DNA of 64,000 nucleotides from the NCBI GenBank assembly GCA_013368445.1, contig JAACJO010000006.1, forward strand, positions 2,108,001 through 2,172,000, in the 5' to 3' direction. Source of the stretch: Leucocoprinus leucothites. Its lineage: Eukaryota; Basidiomycota; Agaricomycetes; Agaricales; Agaricaceae. The notes beneath the pieces were generated by a model. It had not been told where the DNA came from. It saw only the letters and a list, made by a program, of their open reading frames with translations, and searched no databases. Positions 28,001-39,911 of the stretch are shown in pieces. The position numbers and the translations under genes were made by a program. Positions within the stretch are counted from its first letter, which is position 1. Each line of letters opens with the position of its first letter.

Positions 28001-29088
28001 GTCATTGGTTTGCTATACCGGTCTGCGCCAGAGCGAGTAGGGGCTCACCCGTGGTTCTCCGGCTAGTCCCCACCATTTTTGCCTTATTATCCCAGCGTCC
28101 CCTCACCCGGCTCTTTCTTCCTCCTTCACTTCCCTCGTTCCCCACATCTGGCCCGGCTATCGTCATCTCTTCCTCGATCCTCTGGTTTCTTACGACCCCT
28201 TCCACTCAGCTGGTTTGGACCTCGACAATTCCGAGCTGAACTGACTTCATTTCAAGCATTTCCAAGCTCTACCCTGAGATCTCTCTTGAACTGGAACCAT
28301 CGATCTGTGTCTCCGTGTTGCATTGAATTATGAATGTCTTTCGGCAGCAATTCATCGGCTTTGGCGAGCAAAAGCCTCGAGGTCCCTCCATCCCTCGAGG
28401 GTGAAGCTCTCGTTTTTGTTTTGAATATCGTAAGTGTTATATGCAAAGGTGAGCGGCTCCACTGCTAACTAACTATAAAGTGCTCATGACCGAGATCATG
28501 ATGTGCCGAGTCGGGTCTGTCCAAAAATTACCATCCCTGGCTGTGTCCCTAAGACCGATCTCCTAGTTCCTCCATCCATTTTTCTAGCTTAATAGCTATT
28601 GACATCCGACGTAACAGGACGTTCCCCAACTACCCTTTGACAACGGTGTTGACGGCAGGTAAAATCAATTTGATGCGCTGACTCATAGCCGCGTGCGCTT
28701 GGTTATTTCTCAGTATTTAGACCCCCTTCTGGTTAAGTGGTTTTTTTTTTGTTCACCTCTCCTCCCTGACTCCCGTCAAATTTCGAAGGGAATGCAGTAA
28801 TTAATTGAATGAGAGGTGAGTGAGGGTAGTATTACACAAACACGCGCAGTAACGAGCTTTACAGACATGTTAAGTATCCTGGTCCGGGTAATCGTACAAG
28901 TACAAGACGTAAAAGATTTTTAGACGAAGTAACTCCGTGAGCATTTTTTCGGTGACATATCTGCGAGAAGAGGCATGGTAGGTGAGCACGTTTTGACCCT
29001 ACTCCTGCTAGGGTCGAGACTTACGATATACAAGAAAGGGAGCCTGAGAAATTGACAAGTTAGAGAAAGATTTTGAAGATGTGGGGAT
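22070..29088. other. long gene-poor region
   Basis: About 7 kb with no gene I can support. Positions 22070-22560 are probably the 3' UTR and downstream flank of the HMG gene. Positions 23270-23660 are notably purine-rich on the plus strand. Positions 23870-24070 contain several short inverted repeats. A T run lies near 28740. Open frames are short and lack domains. I found no rRNA, tRNA or self-splicing intron core that I could align from memory. Confidence 0.45.
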
Positions 29089-29667
29089 TCATTGGGTCTT
29101 GTTCAATCCCCGCCAGAGCCAGACTCGTACGTTTCTGTCCTCGCCGTCGAGGTTATACGGCATGGTTGTCCACTCTACGTGATGTTTATCTGGGTGTCCA
29201 TGCGGAAGTTTCAGCTGGGCCTTCATCCACTCCGAAATCGCCAACTCCACACAACCCCTCAAAACTTTTGTACGTGGCTGGCATCTGGGCCGAATCAGGA
29301 TCTCCTTCCCCTTCTCAGTGATGAGGAGTATCTCCCGAAGTGCAGGAGTCGTGGCCACCTCTTTGTTGACCTTTAGTTCCAGCCGAGAATCCCCTCCGTC
29401 TGGGCCGAACCCCCCGCTCACAGCCTTGTAAGCGTGGAAATTACGAGGGACAATCACTTCCTCGTCATCTGATGAGGAATCGTCCGATGTCCAGACATTG
29501 CGCGGGCTAGGAATAATAGGTTCTAGCACCATCCGATGGATCCCACTCTTCTCGAGGCCTGAGCAGATGTAAACTTTGCCCCGGTAGCGTGCCGTACTTT
29601 GGAATGGAGCAGGTACGCTAAAACCCGAGTCATTAAACAGGTCTAAATCGTCGAGGAGGTCCTCCAT
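29089..29667 (-). CDS. hypothetical acidic protein
   Basis: Single-exon gene of 192 residues starting at ATG 29667. The N-terminus is acidic (MEDLLDDLDLF) and there is a Ser/Asp tract (DDSSSDDEEV) near residue 65; the C-terminal half is basic and better ordered. I recognise no domain. The composition (acidic patch, then basic region) is typical of small nuclear or regulatory proteins, but nothing shows a function. The long clean frame with a sensible start, in contrast to the surrounding stop-rich sequence, is the main support. Confidence 0.5.
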   Translation of the reverse strand: MEDLLDDLDLFNDSGFSVPAPFQSTARYRGKVYICSGLEKSGIHRMVLEPIIPSPRNVWTSDDSSSDDEEVIVPRNFHAYKAVSGGFGPDGGDSRLELKVNKEVATTPALREILLITEKGKEILIRPRCQPRTKVLRGCVELAISEWMKAQLKLPHGHPDKHHVEWTTMPYNLDGEDRNVRVWLWRGLNKTQ

Positions 29668-30894
29668 TGTATTCTCGTCGTCTTTTGGGTGCGTCGCAGC
29701 TGATCAGTGATCAGTGATTTGAAGGCAAACGTCTAAGACGGCTCAAGGTGAGTTGTCCGCAGCAGATGGGCGCGAGTCAAATCTCACGTTAGCTCGAAGA
29801 TATGCTAGCAGCAGGACTTTGATAGGTATCCAGGCAAGAATGCAGGTCCTGGATCTCGGTGTAAGCAGGCACAGCCTTCTCGATGGCAAAGGGGAAGGAA
29901 ATACCGTTATGTAGCGCGAGGAAAAGAGGTTCCACGATACCAGGTGAAAGGCTTGAGGAAGATCGTACTTCAATGGGTGCTATTCAGGGAATGAGACGAG
30001 AAAATGCTGTCGTTTTGCTGTTGGGACATACTCGTTATAGGGGGAGAAGCCTTCGAAAAACAAGCCGCGGCAATTATGTGGTGAGTTTAAGAAGGAAAGG
30101 CTAAGAGTGTGGGGCACGAGGAAGCCGCGAAGGGCGTATCTGTCGGCCGTGGGTGGTCAAGGGGATGGCAGGGGGACTGGGGGTGGTATACGGCGAGCTC
30201 AATAATGAGATGGATTTGGAAAGGGTCTGCCATTTTCCACGGCGGCACCTGCCGTCAAGTGACAATGTGACCAGTCCAAACGGTAGGTTTGGTACTGATG
30301 ACCAAACACGAGGAGAGATAAAAGTAGCCTTCACTGATATCATTCGGCGCGTGGCGGGGGCAGGTAGAAGTTAAAATGAGTTTTGATAGGAACGTGACCT
30401 CTTCTCACGGCTTATACTGAGTAGTTGCCGACCTCACGATGGTCGACCGTGAATCCATCTTCCAGTCTCCCAGCTATTTCGTCAAGTACCTGTCCATGCA
30501 GCGGAAAAACCAAGCATGATCTGATTTAACGTTTATTAACGATTTCGCCGACCCTCACGGCAGCCATGTACACAGCCTGGAAGAATTCTACGTTTTAGTT
30601 CTTTGCTGGAATAACTTCTTGGCCAGTATCCACACTTGACGCAGTCTGACGTTATGGATAGGAAGCCAAGCAAAAATACAGCCGTAGGGCGGTGCAAGTG
30701 TCCCATTCGTTTCTCCCTTTTCGCTACTTGCGACTCATTCCTTTCCATGCCTTCTCGGCACATTGCCAAATTAAGGGGGGCTATGCACACTAATCGAGGC
30801 ACCCACGTGTTTTCCCACTTTCAATTCCCCACACGTCAAGTTTATTTAACTGGGATCACTCAAATACTCGGCGCTAGTCCTCACAACCCTACCT
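29668..30894. other. intergenic, nothing recognised
   Basis: No gene supported. A near-perfect short tandem (gatcagt twice) lies near 29702. The rest contains only short shadow frames, and the promoters of the flanking divergent genes presumably lie here. Confidence 0.4.
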
Positions 30895-31891
30895 ATGGTC
30901 TTCATTCCTGGTATTTCTCAGCGCAAACGCAAATTAGAGAGGCGTAAAGGCGGCGGCGGTGGTGGTCGAGGAGGAGGAGGGAGCCGAGGGGGCTCTGGAG
31001 GAAGTGGAGGAGGAGGAAGAACAAGTTCAATCTCCTCCGGGGGAACTTCGAGGTCGTCGTCCAGCACAGCATTTGGTGGTGGGCCACAAACTACCATTCC
31101 CCAAGGCCAACCATTCGGTGGTCGCATGCAAGGGGGCGGAACGAGGAATGATATCTATGGAAACAGGTTCGTACTGATTACGTTCATCTTGAATCTGTCA
31201 CTGACAACGTCATATCAGGGGATATGGGAGTGGTTATCCTGGCAGTTCCGGTGCTGGCGTAGGCGGTCTCGGATTCCCCTACTACTACTGGCCTGTCGTT
31301 TGGGGTGGTGCGGGTCTGGTTGGAACTGGTGCATACCTCCACACGCACGGAGAGGTAAGTGATATTGTACTCTGACTCACGTCAGGCTACTGACCCTCGT
31401 CACAGTATGGTGACACCCACAACAGTTCTCGTCCAGGAGGTGCCCTGGTGACGGCTACGTTCCCATCCAGCACGAATGGAAACTCCACCTTCCGTATAAT
31501 GTCGGACAACTCGACTGTAGTCTCATTGCTGGCCGATATCACGTCTTCATGTGGCTCTTCCATATCCTCCCCCTCAACAATAACGCCAACATCATATAAC
31601 GACTCCGGTCCTCCCCTTCCCGGCCAAGCCGTCCAATATTATCGCGCTAGCAGTATTGTACTGTCGCTTGACAGTTACAACAACAGCGCGGTCTATTCCA
31701 ACGACACGAACGCCCCTCCATCGCCCTTGCCCAGTAATGCCGACACGACTCTGCTTAGCTGTCTAAACAACACGATTGGCAATTCGGCTCCCCTTGTCGA
31801 TGGAGCCTATGGCCTGAGATGGTCGTCGCCGTCTGGTTTTGGTCTCGTCGCTCTTGTTTGGGCCATTTCACGACTCGTGTCCCAGGTTTAA
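30895..31891 (+). CDS. glycine-rich, membrane-anchored surface protein, unknown function
   Basis: Three exons, 30895-31166, 31219-31354 and 31406-31891, give 297 residues with frame conserved (donors GTTCGT and GTAAGT, acceptors TATCAG and GTCACAG). After a short basic lead (RKRKLERRKG) comes a Gly/Ser-rich tract of about 60 residues. A hydrophobic segment follows, encoded by exon 2 (GLGFPYYYWPVVWGGAGLVG). Exon 3 encodes a Ser/Thr/Asn-rich domain with several N-x-S/T sequons (NSS, NST, NDT) and two cysteines. The C-terminus is hydrophobic (FGLVALVWAISRLV), consistent with a GPI-anchor signal or tail anchor. This layout recurs in hypothetical proteins of Agaricomycetes. There is no classical signal peptide at residue 1, so the topology is uncertain. 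Function unknown; surface or cell-wall location is inferred. Confidence 0.72.
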
Positions 31892-32089
31892 TGTTCTCCT
31901 TATTTACGATACCTGTTCGTCGTTCATGCTTACTCATTGCAGTTATTTATTAAATCTATAATAACTTTATTAAATGACTTGAGTAGATAGAGCTTGAGTA
32001 TGATACAGAGTCCAGTGCCTGTATATCACAGTTTGAGTATTGTACCCATCCGCTATTGATCAACGTTAGCAAGGCTCAGAATGTCCTCA

Positions 32090-34006
32090 TTATGACTCAC
32101 CACTGGTCGAATACTTGTGATCTATAACTTCAATGTTAGGGCCTGACTGAAGTAAAGGAGAAACAAAGTGTCTTACCTGTGGTTTATCTGCACCTGGTGG
32201 TCGTTCTGGAAGACACCTTCTCATGTTCTTCTTGTACTTCTTTACCTCCTCGTCATAAGATCTCCGGAGTTTGTCGTTGTCTTCCTGAACTCGTTGCTGT
32301 TGAGAAACACATTACGATTCGTTTTTTTTCTTCAACGAACCACATAGGACTTACTAAATAAACCTATTCAGGTCTTTGAGAGAGGGGCGTCCGTCTTCTG
32401 CAATCGCATTTAGATCAAGTATTGAATGGAGCCACACTTGTGTCATGATCACGTACTTCGTAAATAAAAATCCAGATTCTGGGTGACGATACAATTCAGA
32501 CTCAACTCGTTGCGGAACTATTCAAGAGTAAACCACTCACCCCCGCCAACGTTTTATCATCAGGAAGCTCAATTAATTTCTGAGAGTCTCCGCAAGCTGA
32601 TATACATATCTACCACGTGTATAAGCTTCAGAGTCATGTCCTGAAATAAGAATGGACCCACAATGTTTGCCTTCATTTGTGACCTTTTCCTGTTACATAT
32701 CCGATTACAGATATGGATCGGATCTTTAAGCCACTCCGCAATGCCAGTACGGAATCTTGACCTAACACCGGGAGGAACTTCGAGTACTTGATAGAAAGGA
32801 AAGGTCAAGCCACTATGTCCAATAGCTGCTAGTCACTTACCAGAGCGAACAACTCTGTAGTCTGGGCGAGTCAATAACGGCAGTGAGATTTGGGTCGTGA
32901 TCCATTTGAACATTCAGCAACCAGGCCTACAAAGACTCTTCCACCCGATTATTTCGTTACACTCATCGTGGTCAAGATCTTGAAAACACAACATCAGCTC
33001 TTTGAACTAGCTGATCCTCAAAAAAAATCGACATACCCAGTATGGTCCCCGAAGTACACGCATCCATAACTGCCTAGAAAGTATTTCAGATCAGAACACC
33101 CAGAGTTATAAAATGGCCTGGTTGAAAAGGGGGGTTACTGACAACGAGCTGACATTTCACGTCAGCGTGGATAAGAGGTTGTACCAGTATCTCTCTTAAT
33201 CTCTGTGCATCATAGAGTGTGAAGGAGGTGATAAAAGGTAAAGGGGACAAGGCATACGTCGTCGATGATGGCGTTATCAAGCACCACTTCCCCCTTTTCA
33301 TTCCTCGCATCGACCGGGAGGAGATCTGAAGCATCTACAGTTCGCCTGGTAGGTCTGGTCGTGATGAGTTGTGCTCACATTCATCCTGATGGTCTCTTTC
33401 CGTGTTTTGGCGCCTTTCCTCGCGCTGAGTTGCATGGCCAGCATCTGTGGTGGGCGGGGGATAAGGAAGGTCGAATATAAAGGGTTCCACGTACAATAAA
33501 TAAAGAACTCATCCCTATCAATGGGATCAGTGACAAGGTTTCTCACTTCCCTGATCTGCCGTAATGAATGAATATCATCTCACCAGGAGTCTGATGGAGG
33601 AGTCTAGCATACGATGTTATCCTTGATAGGCTGTAAGTGACCAGGAGTTTTGTCGTGGTCTTTCATGATAGTAATGTCCTTCGACTCGTAGCTATAAAGC
33701 TCTAATTTCAAGGAAATATGAGTTAGTTGCCTCGCATTGGCACGACTCGAAGTTCGACTTACGGATTAGTAGCTTGTTGATGATGTCTACATCATCGTGA
33801 CCCTTCAACAAACGACCGTGTTCCTTCTTCAGAGTGATATAATTAATGCCAATGAGAAGGGCCTTCTTTCGCTTCTGTCGATCTCGAGGTATCCCGGTGT
33901 CTTTGGCAACTGTCTTTGAAGCGTGGTCCGAGTATTTGAGACCAGTCAGCATTGTTTCCGTGCCGTAGTTGGAGGAGAGGCAAGAGAAGGAGGAGGAGGA
34001 TGCTAT
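32090..34006 (-). pseudogene. caspase-like (metacaspase) gene A, decayed copy
   Basis: Peptidase C14 family, copy of gene B. The conserved elements are present exon by exon: KKALLIGINY, the catalytic-histidine block YAGHATQ, the acidic-turn block LLPVDARN and the catalytic-cysteine block MDACTSGTILG. Two changes separate it from B. The codon aligned with B's start is ATA instead of ATG (34004-34006), so the first in-frame ATG is 33952, which shortens the N-terminus by 18 residues. In the last exon, near 32281, one C of B's GACCAAC is missing, which frameshifts the charged C-terminal helix and stops it within about 20 codons. The core is intact, so a shortened protein could still be made from 33952. 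In the family such proteins cut after Arg/Lys and act in stress or cell-death responses. Either a decaying paralogue or, for the one-base loss, a sequencing error. Confidence 0.7.
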
Positions 34007-34806
34007 GACCAGATGGCAGGTTGGATGAGAGCTAGAATAGCTCGAGGCCAATCCTTATATTCCTCAAGAGCAGTCTTTTTCAGCTATCAGCATCAGCTTC
34101 AAGATGCTGCCAACGTTCGGAGGAGGACGTGAGCATGCCTGCTGTACCTATAATTGGCTCTAATCAAAGAAGGCACTCGGTTTTCACGGTGTTGCAAGTT
34201 ACTACCAGGGAGTTTGCAAGCTCGACTGTTCGATCCCAGCTGTGGCATCTGATGGATACGAGGCAGGAACAAAGGTAGGAATCAATCAGTGTTGGGCTCT
34301 TATGCAATTTTGGCTGCGAATGATCAGCTTCATCGCGGAACAAGGTCACCATGGAACAGAATTAGCAGGACCGTTGCGCAGACTGATAGCTTTGATAAGA
34401 AGTTGGAAAAGATCGAAGAGCCCATAAGTGTCATGATTGAATGATGACAGTTTTCAACGCTCCAAGACCGTTATTTGATAACGTGGATTAGTCCCAATGG
34501 CTCTTACGCAGCTGTACCCGTTCCATGAAAGTGAAGGATAACAAGGAAGTAGCGCTTGGTTTTTAGCCTCGCCTTCTGAAAGGGTGGCAAGAGTTTACAA
34601 TTTGTGAGCCATGGAGCTTGTGAGGTTCCACTCGATCCGCATTCGATACTGAACATACTGGTTTAACACTTCAAAATTCGGTAAATAAGGGAGGATACTA
34701 TTATACTATTATATATAAGATAGCAATAGGCACATCACAGTTTGAGTGTGGTACCCATCCTCTATTGATCAACGTTAGCATATTAACAGAGCTCGGAATG
34801 TCTTCG

Positions 34807-36728
34807 TTATGACTCACCAATGGTCGAATACTTGTGATCTATAATTTCAAGGTTAGGGCCTGACTGAAGTAAAGGAGAAACAAAGTGTCTTACCTGTGGT
34901 TTATCTGCATCTGGTGGTCGTTCTGGGAGACGGCTTCTCAGCTTCTTCTTGTACCTCTTTACCTCCTCGGCATAAGATTTCCAGAGTTTGTCGTTGGTCT
35001 TCTTGAACTCGTTGCTGTTGAGAAACACATTACGATTCGTTTTTTCTTCAACAAACCACATAGGACTTACTAGATAAATCTATTCAAGTCTTTGAGAGAA
35101 GGGCGCGTGTGTTCTGCAATCACGTTTAGACCATGTGTTGAAGGGAGCTACACCCGTGTCATGATCACGCACTTCGTAAATAAACATCCAGATTCTGGGT
35201 GACGACAAAACTCAAAGTCAACTCGTTGCACAACTATTCAGGAGCAGAACAACTCACCCCCGCCAGCGTTTTCCCACCAGGAAACTCAATTAATTTCTGA
35301 GAGTCTCCACAAGCCGATATGCATATCTACCACGTGTATGAGCTTCGGAGTCTTTGCTTTCCGAAACAAGAGTGGACCCACAATGTTTGCCTTCATTTGC
35401 GATCTCTTCCTGCTGCATACCCGATTACAGACATGGATCGGATCCTTAAGCCACTCCAGAATGCCAGCACGGAATGTTGAATTGGTGCCCTGAGGAATTT
35501 CAAGTACTTGATAGAAATGAAAAGGTTATAATGTGTTCAACAGCATGCAGACATACGAGTCACTTACGAGAGCGAGTAATTCTGTAGCCTAGTAAAATCG
35601 ATGGCGGCAGTGAGCTTGGATTGGGATCCATTTCAATATTTAGCAAGAAACCTACAAAGACTCTTCCACCCGATTACTTTGTTACAATCGTCGTGGTCAA
35701 GATCTTGAAAGTGGAACATCAGCTTTGACCTAGCTGATCTTTGAAACAGTCAACATACCCAGTATGGTCCCCGAAGTACACGCATCCATAGCGGCCTAGA
35801 AGACATTTTAGATCAGGATATGTTATTGTAGAATGGACCGGTTGGGCTACTGACGATAAGTTGACATTTAATGTCAGCGTGAATAAGAGGTTGAACCAAG
35901 ATTTCTCTTAATTTCTGTAGATCATATATGAGGGAGGTGATAAAAGGTAAAAGGGGACGGGTCGTACGTCGTCTATGATGGCATTGTCAATCATCACCTC
36001 GCCCTCTTCATTCCTTGCATCGACTGGGAGGAGATCTGAAGTATCTACAGTTCACATGGCAGGTCTGGTAGTGGCAAGCTGTGCTCACATTCATCCTGAT
36101 GATCTTTTTCCGTGTTGGGGCGCCTTTCCTCGCGCTGAGTTGCATGACCAGCGTCTGTGGGGAGATAATGGGGCAGGCCCGTTAAGGAAGGCCAGACTGT
36201 CACCGGTAAAGGATTCCACGTACAATAAAGAAAGAACTCGTCGCCTTCAATGGGGCCAGTGACGAGGTTTATCATTTCCCGGATCTGCCGTAATGAATGA
36301 ATACCATATTGCCGGGAGCTAATGGAGTGCAGCATACAATGTTATCCTTAGTAGGCTGTAAGTGACTAGGAGTCTTGTCATGATCTTTCATGATAACGAC
36401 ATTCTTCGACTCGTAGCTGTAAACCTCTGATTTCGAGGAGATATGGATTAGTTGCCTCACATAGATATGATCCAATCTTTGACTTACCGGTTAATAGCTT
36501 CTTGATGATGTCTACATCATCGTGGCCTTTCGATAGTCGTCCTTGTCCCGGCTTCAAGGTAATATAGTTAATTCCGATGAGAAGAGCCTTCTTTCGCTTC
36601 TGTCGATCTTGAGGTACCCCGGCGTCTTTCGGAGTCTGGCCTGGGGGTATGGGACCACTCAAGATTGTTGCTGCGCCGCAATCGGAGGAGGAGGAGGAGG
36701 AGGAGGAGGAGGAGGAGGAGGATGTCAT
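34807..36728 (-). CDS. caspase-like protein (metacaspase family) gene B
   Basis: Reconstructed with 14 exons: 36728-36488, 36426-36338, 36284-36224, 36154-36089, 36044-35968, 35914-35855, 35795-35759, 35703-35656, 35588-35568, 35506-35382, 35326-35258, 35194-35173, 35113-35071 and 35014-34807. They total 1167 bases, 388 residues, all frames joining. Order: a 13-serine tract (residues about 4-16), KKALLIGINYITL, YYAGHATQ with the probable catalytic His134, SDLLPVDARN, and MDACTSG with the probable catalytic Cys204. Then follow DLDHDDCNKVIGW, a shortened linker, ICISACGDSQ and a charged C-terminal helix (KLWKSYAEEVKRYKKK). These match type I metacaspases, cytosolic Cys peptidases cutting after Arg/Lys. 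No N-terminal zinc finger is visible. It is the intact partner of decayed gene A and lies in a four-gene array. Substrate and role are not shown by the sequence. Confidence 0.87.
36684..36722. repeat. GGA/TCC trinucleotide repeat encoding polyserine
   Basis: About 13 tandem gga units, read on the minus strand as TCC, encode the serine run at the N-terminus of caspase B. The same place in copy A has a shorter, interrupted run. It is probably polymorphic in length. Confidence 0.9.
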
Positions 36729-37456
36729 GACCAGATGGTAGGTTGAATGAGAGTAGAATAACTTGAGGCCGACTTATATCCCGCCAGACTAACCCCCCGA
36801 GTTTCGAGCCATCAGCACCAACTTGATGTTGTCAACACGGAGGCGGTGAGCATATCTGCCGTACCTAACCGGTTCCCCGAAAGGGAATTGACGAGAAGCT
36901 CATACAAACTCTTCACAACATGACAAGGCTATGAGAACAGTTGCATGTCGGGTACGTTCAATTCCCGTTGTTGTGTCTGATGGATAAGAGAAGGACAGTG
37001 GAAATAGGTACACAATGGTGGGAATCACTCAGTGTCGGGCTCACCCAATTCGGGACGCTGTGCAGATCAATAACCATAATAAGAGAACGAAGAGCTCATA
37101 AGCATCATCATTATAACAAAGGGCCATAGTTATCGACCTTACGAGGCCGAAATTATCCCGTCGCAATGTGGATCAGTCCAAATGGGTTTTGCCCCAGCTG
37201 TGTCCCATCAAAATGGTGAGGGGATGACAGATCGGTTGATCTCCTAGGGTGTATGTCCGGCTTCTAGGATCGCCCCTCAAAAGAGGAAGAGTTCACAATA
37301 CGCGGGCTTGGGAGGTAAGTCCAGCATTCGGCCGCAATTGACACCGAACATACTAAACACTTCAAGGCATTAAGGAAGGATTCTATTATACTATTATATG
37401 ACAGACAGAAGTAGGCACTTTATCACAACTTGAGGAGCGTATCCATCCTCTGCGAT

Positions 37457-39443
37457 TTAAGTGAGCAGGAATAAACGTATTACCATCAGCGTTGATAACA
37501 TACCAATGGTCTTAGACTTGAAATCTGTTGGCAAGGTCTTAACATTCCCAGCGTGACACAAAGACAGGAAATAATCCCAACTTACCTGTGGCTTATCCCA
37601 TTCCTTCGGGGGCGTACGAGGCGCTTCAGATCTTTTTTTCTTCCTGTGCTTCTTCCTCTCCTCCTTGTACGATTTCCAAACGGTCTTGTGTATGTTCTTG
37701 AATTCGTCGCTTTGTAAAAATCAGAGGTCGATATGTGGATTCTACTCGTCGTCTGAATACAGACTTACTACATAAACCTATTGAGCTCCTTCAGACTTGG
37801 ACGCTTGTTTCTCGCTAGGAGAGGAGGGTCAGAGACACTCCAGATACCCAGATGAGAAGGAGATGTACTGCGCAGGTAGATATCTAGGAGCTGGAAAGCG
37901 AAATCCCCAATTAGTGAACTTGTCGAAGTAGTGGGCTGACGCCCAGGGAAAACAGCTCACCCCGGCCAGCGTGTGCCCACTAATCATTTCCATCAACTCC
38001 TGAGAGTCTTCGCAAGCCGATATGCAAATCTGATTTATTTTGAGTTAGCGACGACTCTGGATCACAACGATACACTCTTTAAGTACTTACAACATTTACT
38101 TTAGTTTGTGATGTCGCCTTTCTGTTACACATTCCATTGCATTCAAAATCTTTGTCATGAAGCCAGCTAGCGACACGAGCGCGGATCCGTGATCTAGCCT
38201 CAGGCGGTGTTTCAAGGACTGGGAAAGCTCACTAATCGATAGCGAGGAGAAAGAGTCAGTCATCATAGCTTACTTGCTCGGAGAATTCTGAATACTGGAA
38301 GGGGATGAGATAATGGATGAGAATAGGTATCAAAGGCGATGATAAAAGAGCGGAAAACTCACGTCGACTCTTCCAACCGATAACTTGATTGCAGAGGTCA
38401 TGTTCAAGGTCTGGGAGATTAGATACTCAGGACCAACCCGTGATCATCAACGGAAGAAAATACACACCGAGTAGTGTGCCAGAGGTACAGGCGTCCATCA
38501 CAGCCTATCACGAGATCGGTGAGATTGGGGAAGGAGTGCTGTGGGGCATAGAAAATCTGATACTGACGATCATTTGACACCTGACTTGGGCGTCCAGGAG
38601 AGGTTGGACAAGTGCTTCCTTCAGCTCCTGGATAGGGGTCATTATGAAGTGAGCTAGAAGAAGGCACGAGGTGTAAGGCATACCCCATCCTCAATTGCAA
38701 AGTTGAGATCGGCTTGTCCCTCTTCATCGATTGCATCCAATGGAAGGATATCTACCTTCAGTTTGAGCCCAAGGGACAGCCGAATTGATATCGTTGATGC
38801 TCACATTCATCTTTATGATCTCGTTCCGAGTTCCGCTCTTTCTCTTCCCGCTGAATGGCATGTCCCGCGTCTATAGAATGATGGTGGATGTCACTGTCAG
38901 AGAGCAGCGTTCATATGATAGTTTGATTCCGTACAGTAAAAGAAAAACTCATCACCCTCTTCCGGTTTCATGACCAAATTAATCATTTGTCGCGTCTATT
39001 TATGAAACGGATGTTCAGCTCGAGTCACTCCTACGACTCGTGAGGGTACATACAATATTATCCTTTGTTGGCTCTAAGAATTCAGGGGTCTCCTCATGGT
39101 CCGTCATGATAACAATGTCGTCAGGCTTATAATCGTACACCTCTGGTTTTATTTGAGTAAAACATTTAGTCTAATCGCAAGAGAGCAGAGAGCCACCCGG
39201 TACGCAGAGCTCACCAATCAATAATTTCCGCATGACGGCCACATCGTCTTGTGGCTTGAATAGCCGACCCTTCCCTCTAGGAAGTTTGGAGTAATTTATA
39301 CCAATAAGTAAGGCCCTCTTTCGCTTCCTTGGACCGGTGGGAGGCATATCACCCTCGGATGGGACGTCATTCTCACGAGGTTCAAGCCCACGAGGCGCGC
39401 AGAGGGTATGAGAGCGGGGGAAAAGCAGGAATCTGCAAGGCAT
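37457..39443 (-). CDS. caspase-like protein (metacaspase family) gene C
   Basis: Third array member, with the same intron positions as genes A and B but diverged. Exon 1 starts at ATG 39443 and encodes RKRKRALLIGINYSKL. Later exons carry VYDYKPDDIVIMTDHEETP, YYAGHAIQREEK (catalytic His), YILPLDAIDEEGQ, AVMDACTSGTLLG (catalytic Cys), DLEHDLCNQVIGWKS, ICISACEDSQELM and the basic C-terminal helix KSYKEERKKHRKKKRS. All blocks join through GT...AG introns with consistent phase. The 3' end is uncertain: after the donor-like CAG-GTAAGT at about 37586 the frame stays open to TAA 37457-37459, and a splice there would end near 37486 instead. No polyserine tract. I see no disabling change, so it is probably functional. 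Assigned by motif content and synteny with B. Confidence 0.8.
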
Positions 39444-39911
39444 AAGTTAGAGCGACAGTGGGAAGAGAAAACGGTACTGCAATTGTCAGGTAGGTAGTGC
39501 TCGAGCCTCGGTCAAATACTTAAGTCTTAACATATACCCCCATTTATCACAGAATCGCGCCGGGAGCTGTGCTCGTCGAAAATTCTGATGGAGATCGAGG
39601 ACCACAGCCGCATATTCGTTCATCATCGTCAAAGGCGAGCAAAAGTCTGCATGTTATGTAGAAAAATAGGAGCATCCAGTACAATACACAATTAGCATTA
39701 CAAGGCAATTATATTTACCCAAAAACATCCTGAAGACCCATATATTACGCAAATAAAAACATATATGCAAGGAAACGAAAAAGAATGCAAGGCCCATAAG
39801 TGTCAGTCAAAGGCGGAGTCGGTCTTCCATATTCTGTCATAAAAAAACGTGGATCAGTCAGGTTACCGCGTGGTGGAGCACAGGTCATACCAGGGGATAA
39901 AGACTGGATAA

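Larger units (their letters stand above)
31950..37420. repeat. two-copy tandem duplication, unit about 2.72 kb
   Basis: Copy 1 (about 31,990-34,700) and copy 2 (about 34,700-37,400) align over exons, introns and flanks. Equivalent points are offset by about 2.71-2.72 kb: stop codons 32090 and 34807, start positions 34006 and 36728, and the downstream marker tcacagtttgag near 32025 and 34737. Copy ends share an AT-rich tract (tactattatactattatat near 34700, similar near 37390). Each unit contains one caspase-like gene. Intron divergence shows the duplication is not brand new. Confidence 0.85.

Noticed and set aside
30902..31127. Minus-strand proline- or leucine-rich frames over the Gly-rich gene
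   Set aside because: They are antisense of glycine codons in exon 1 and have no independent support.
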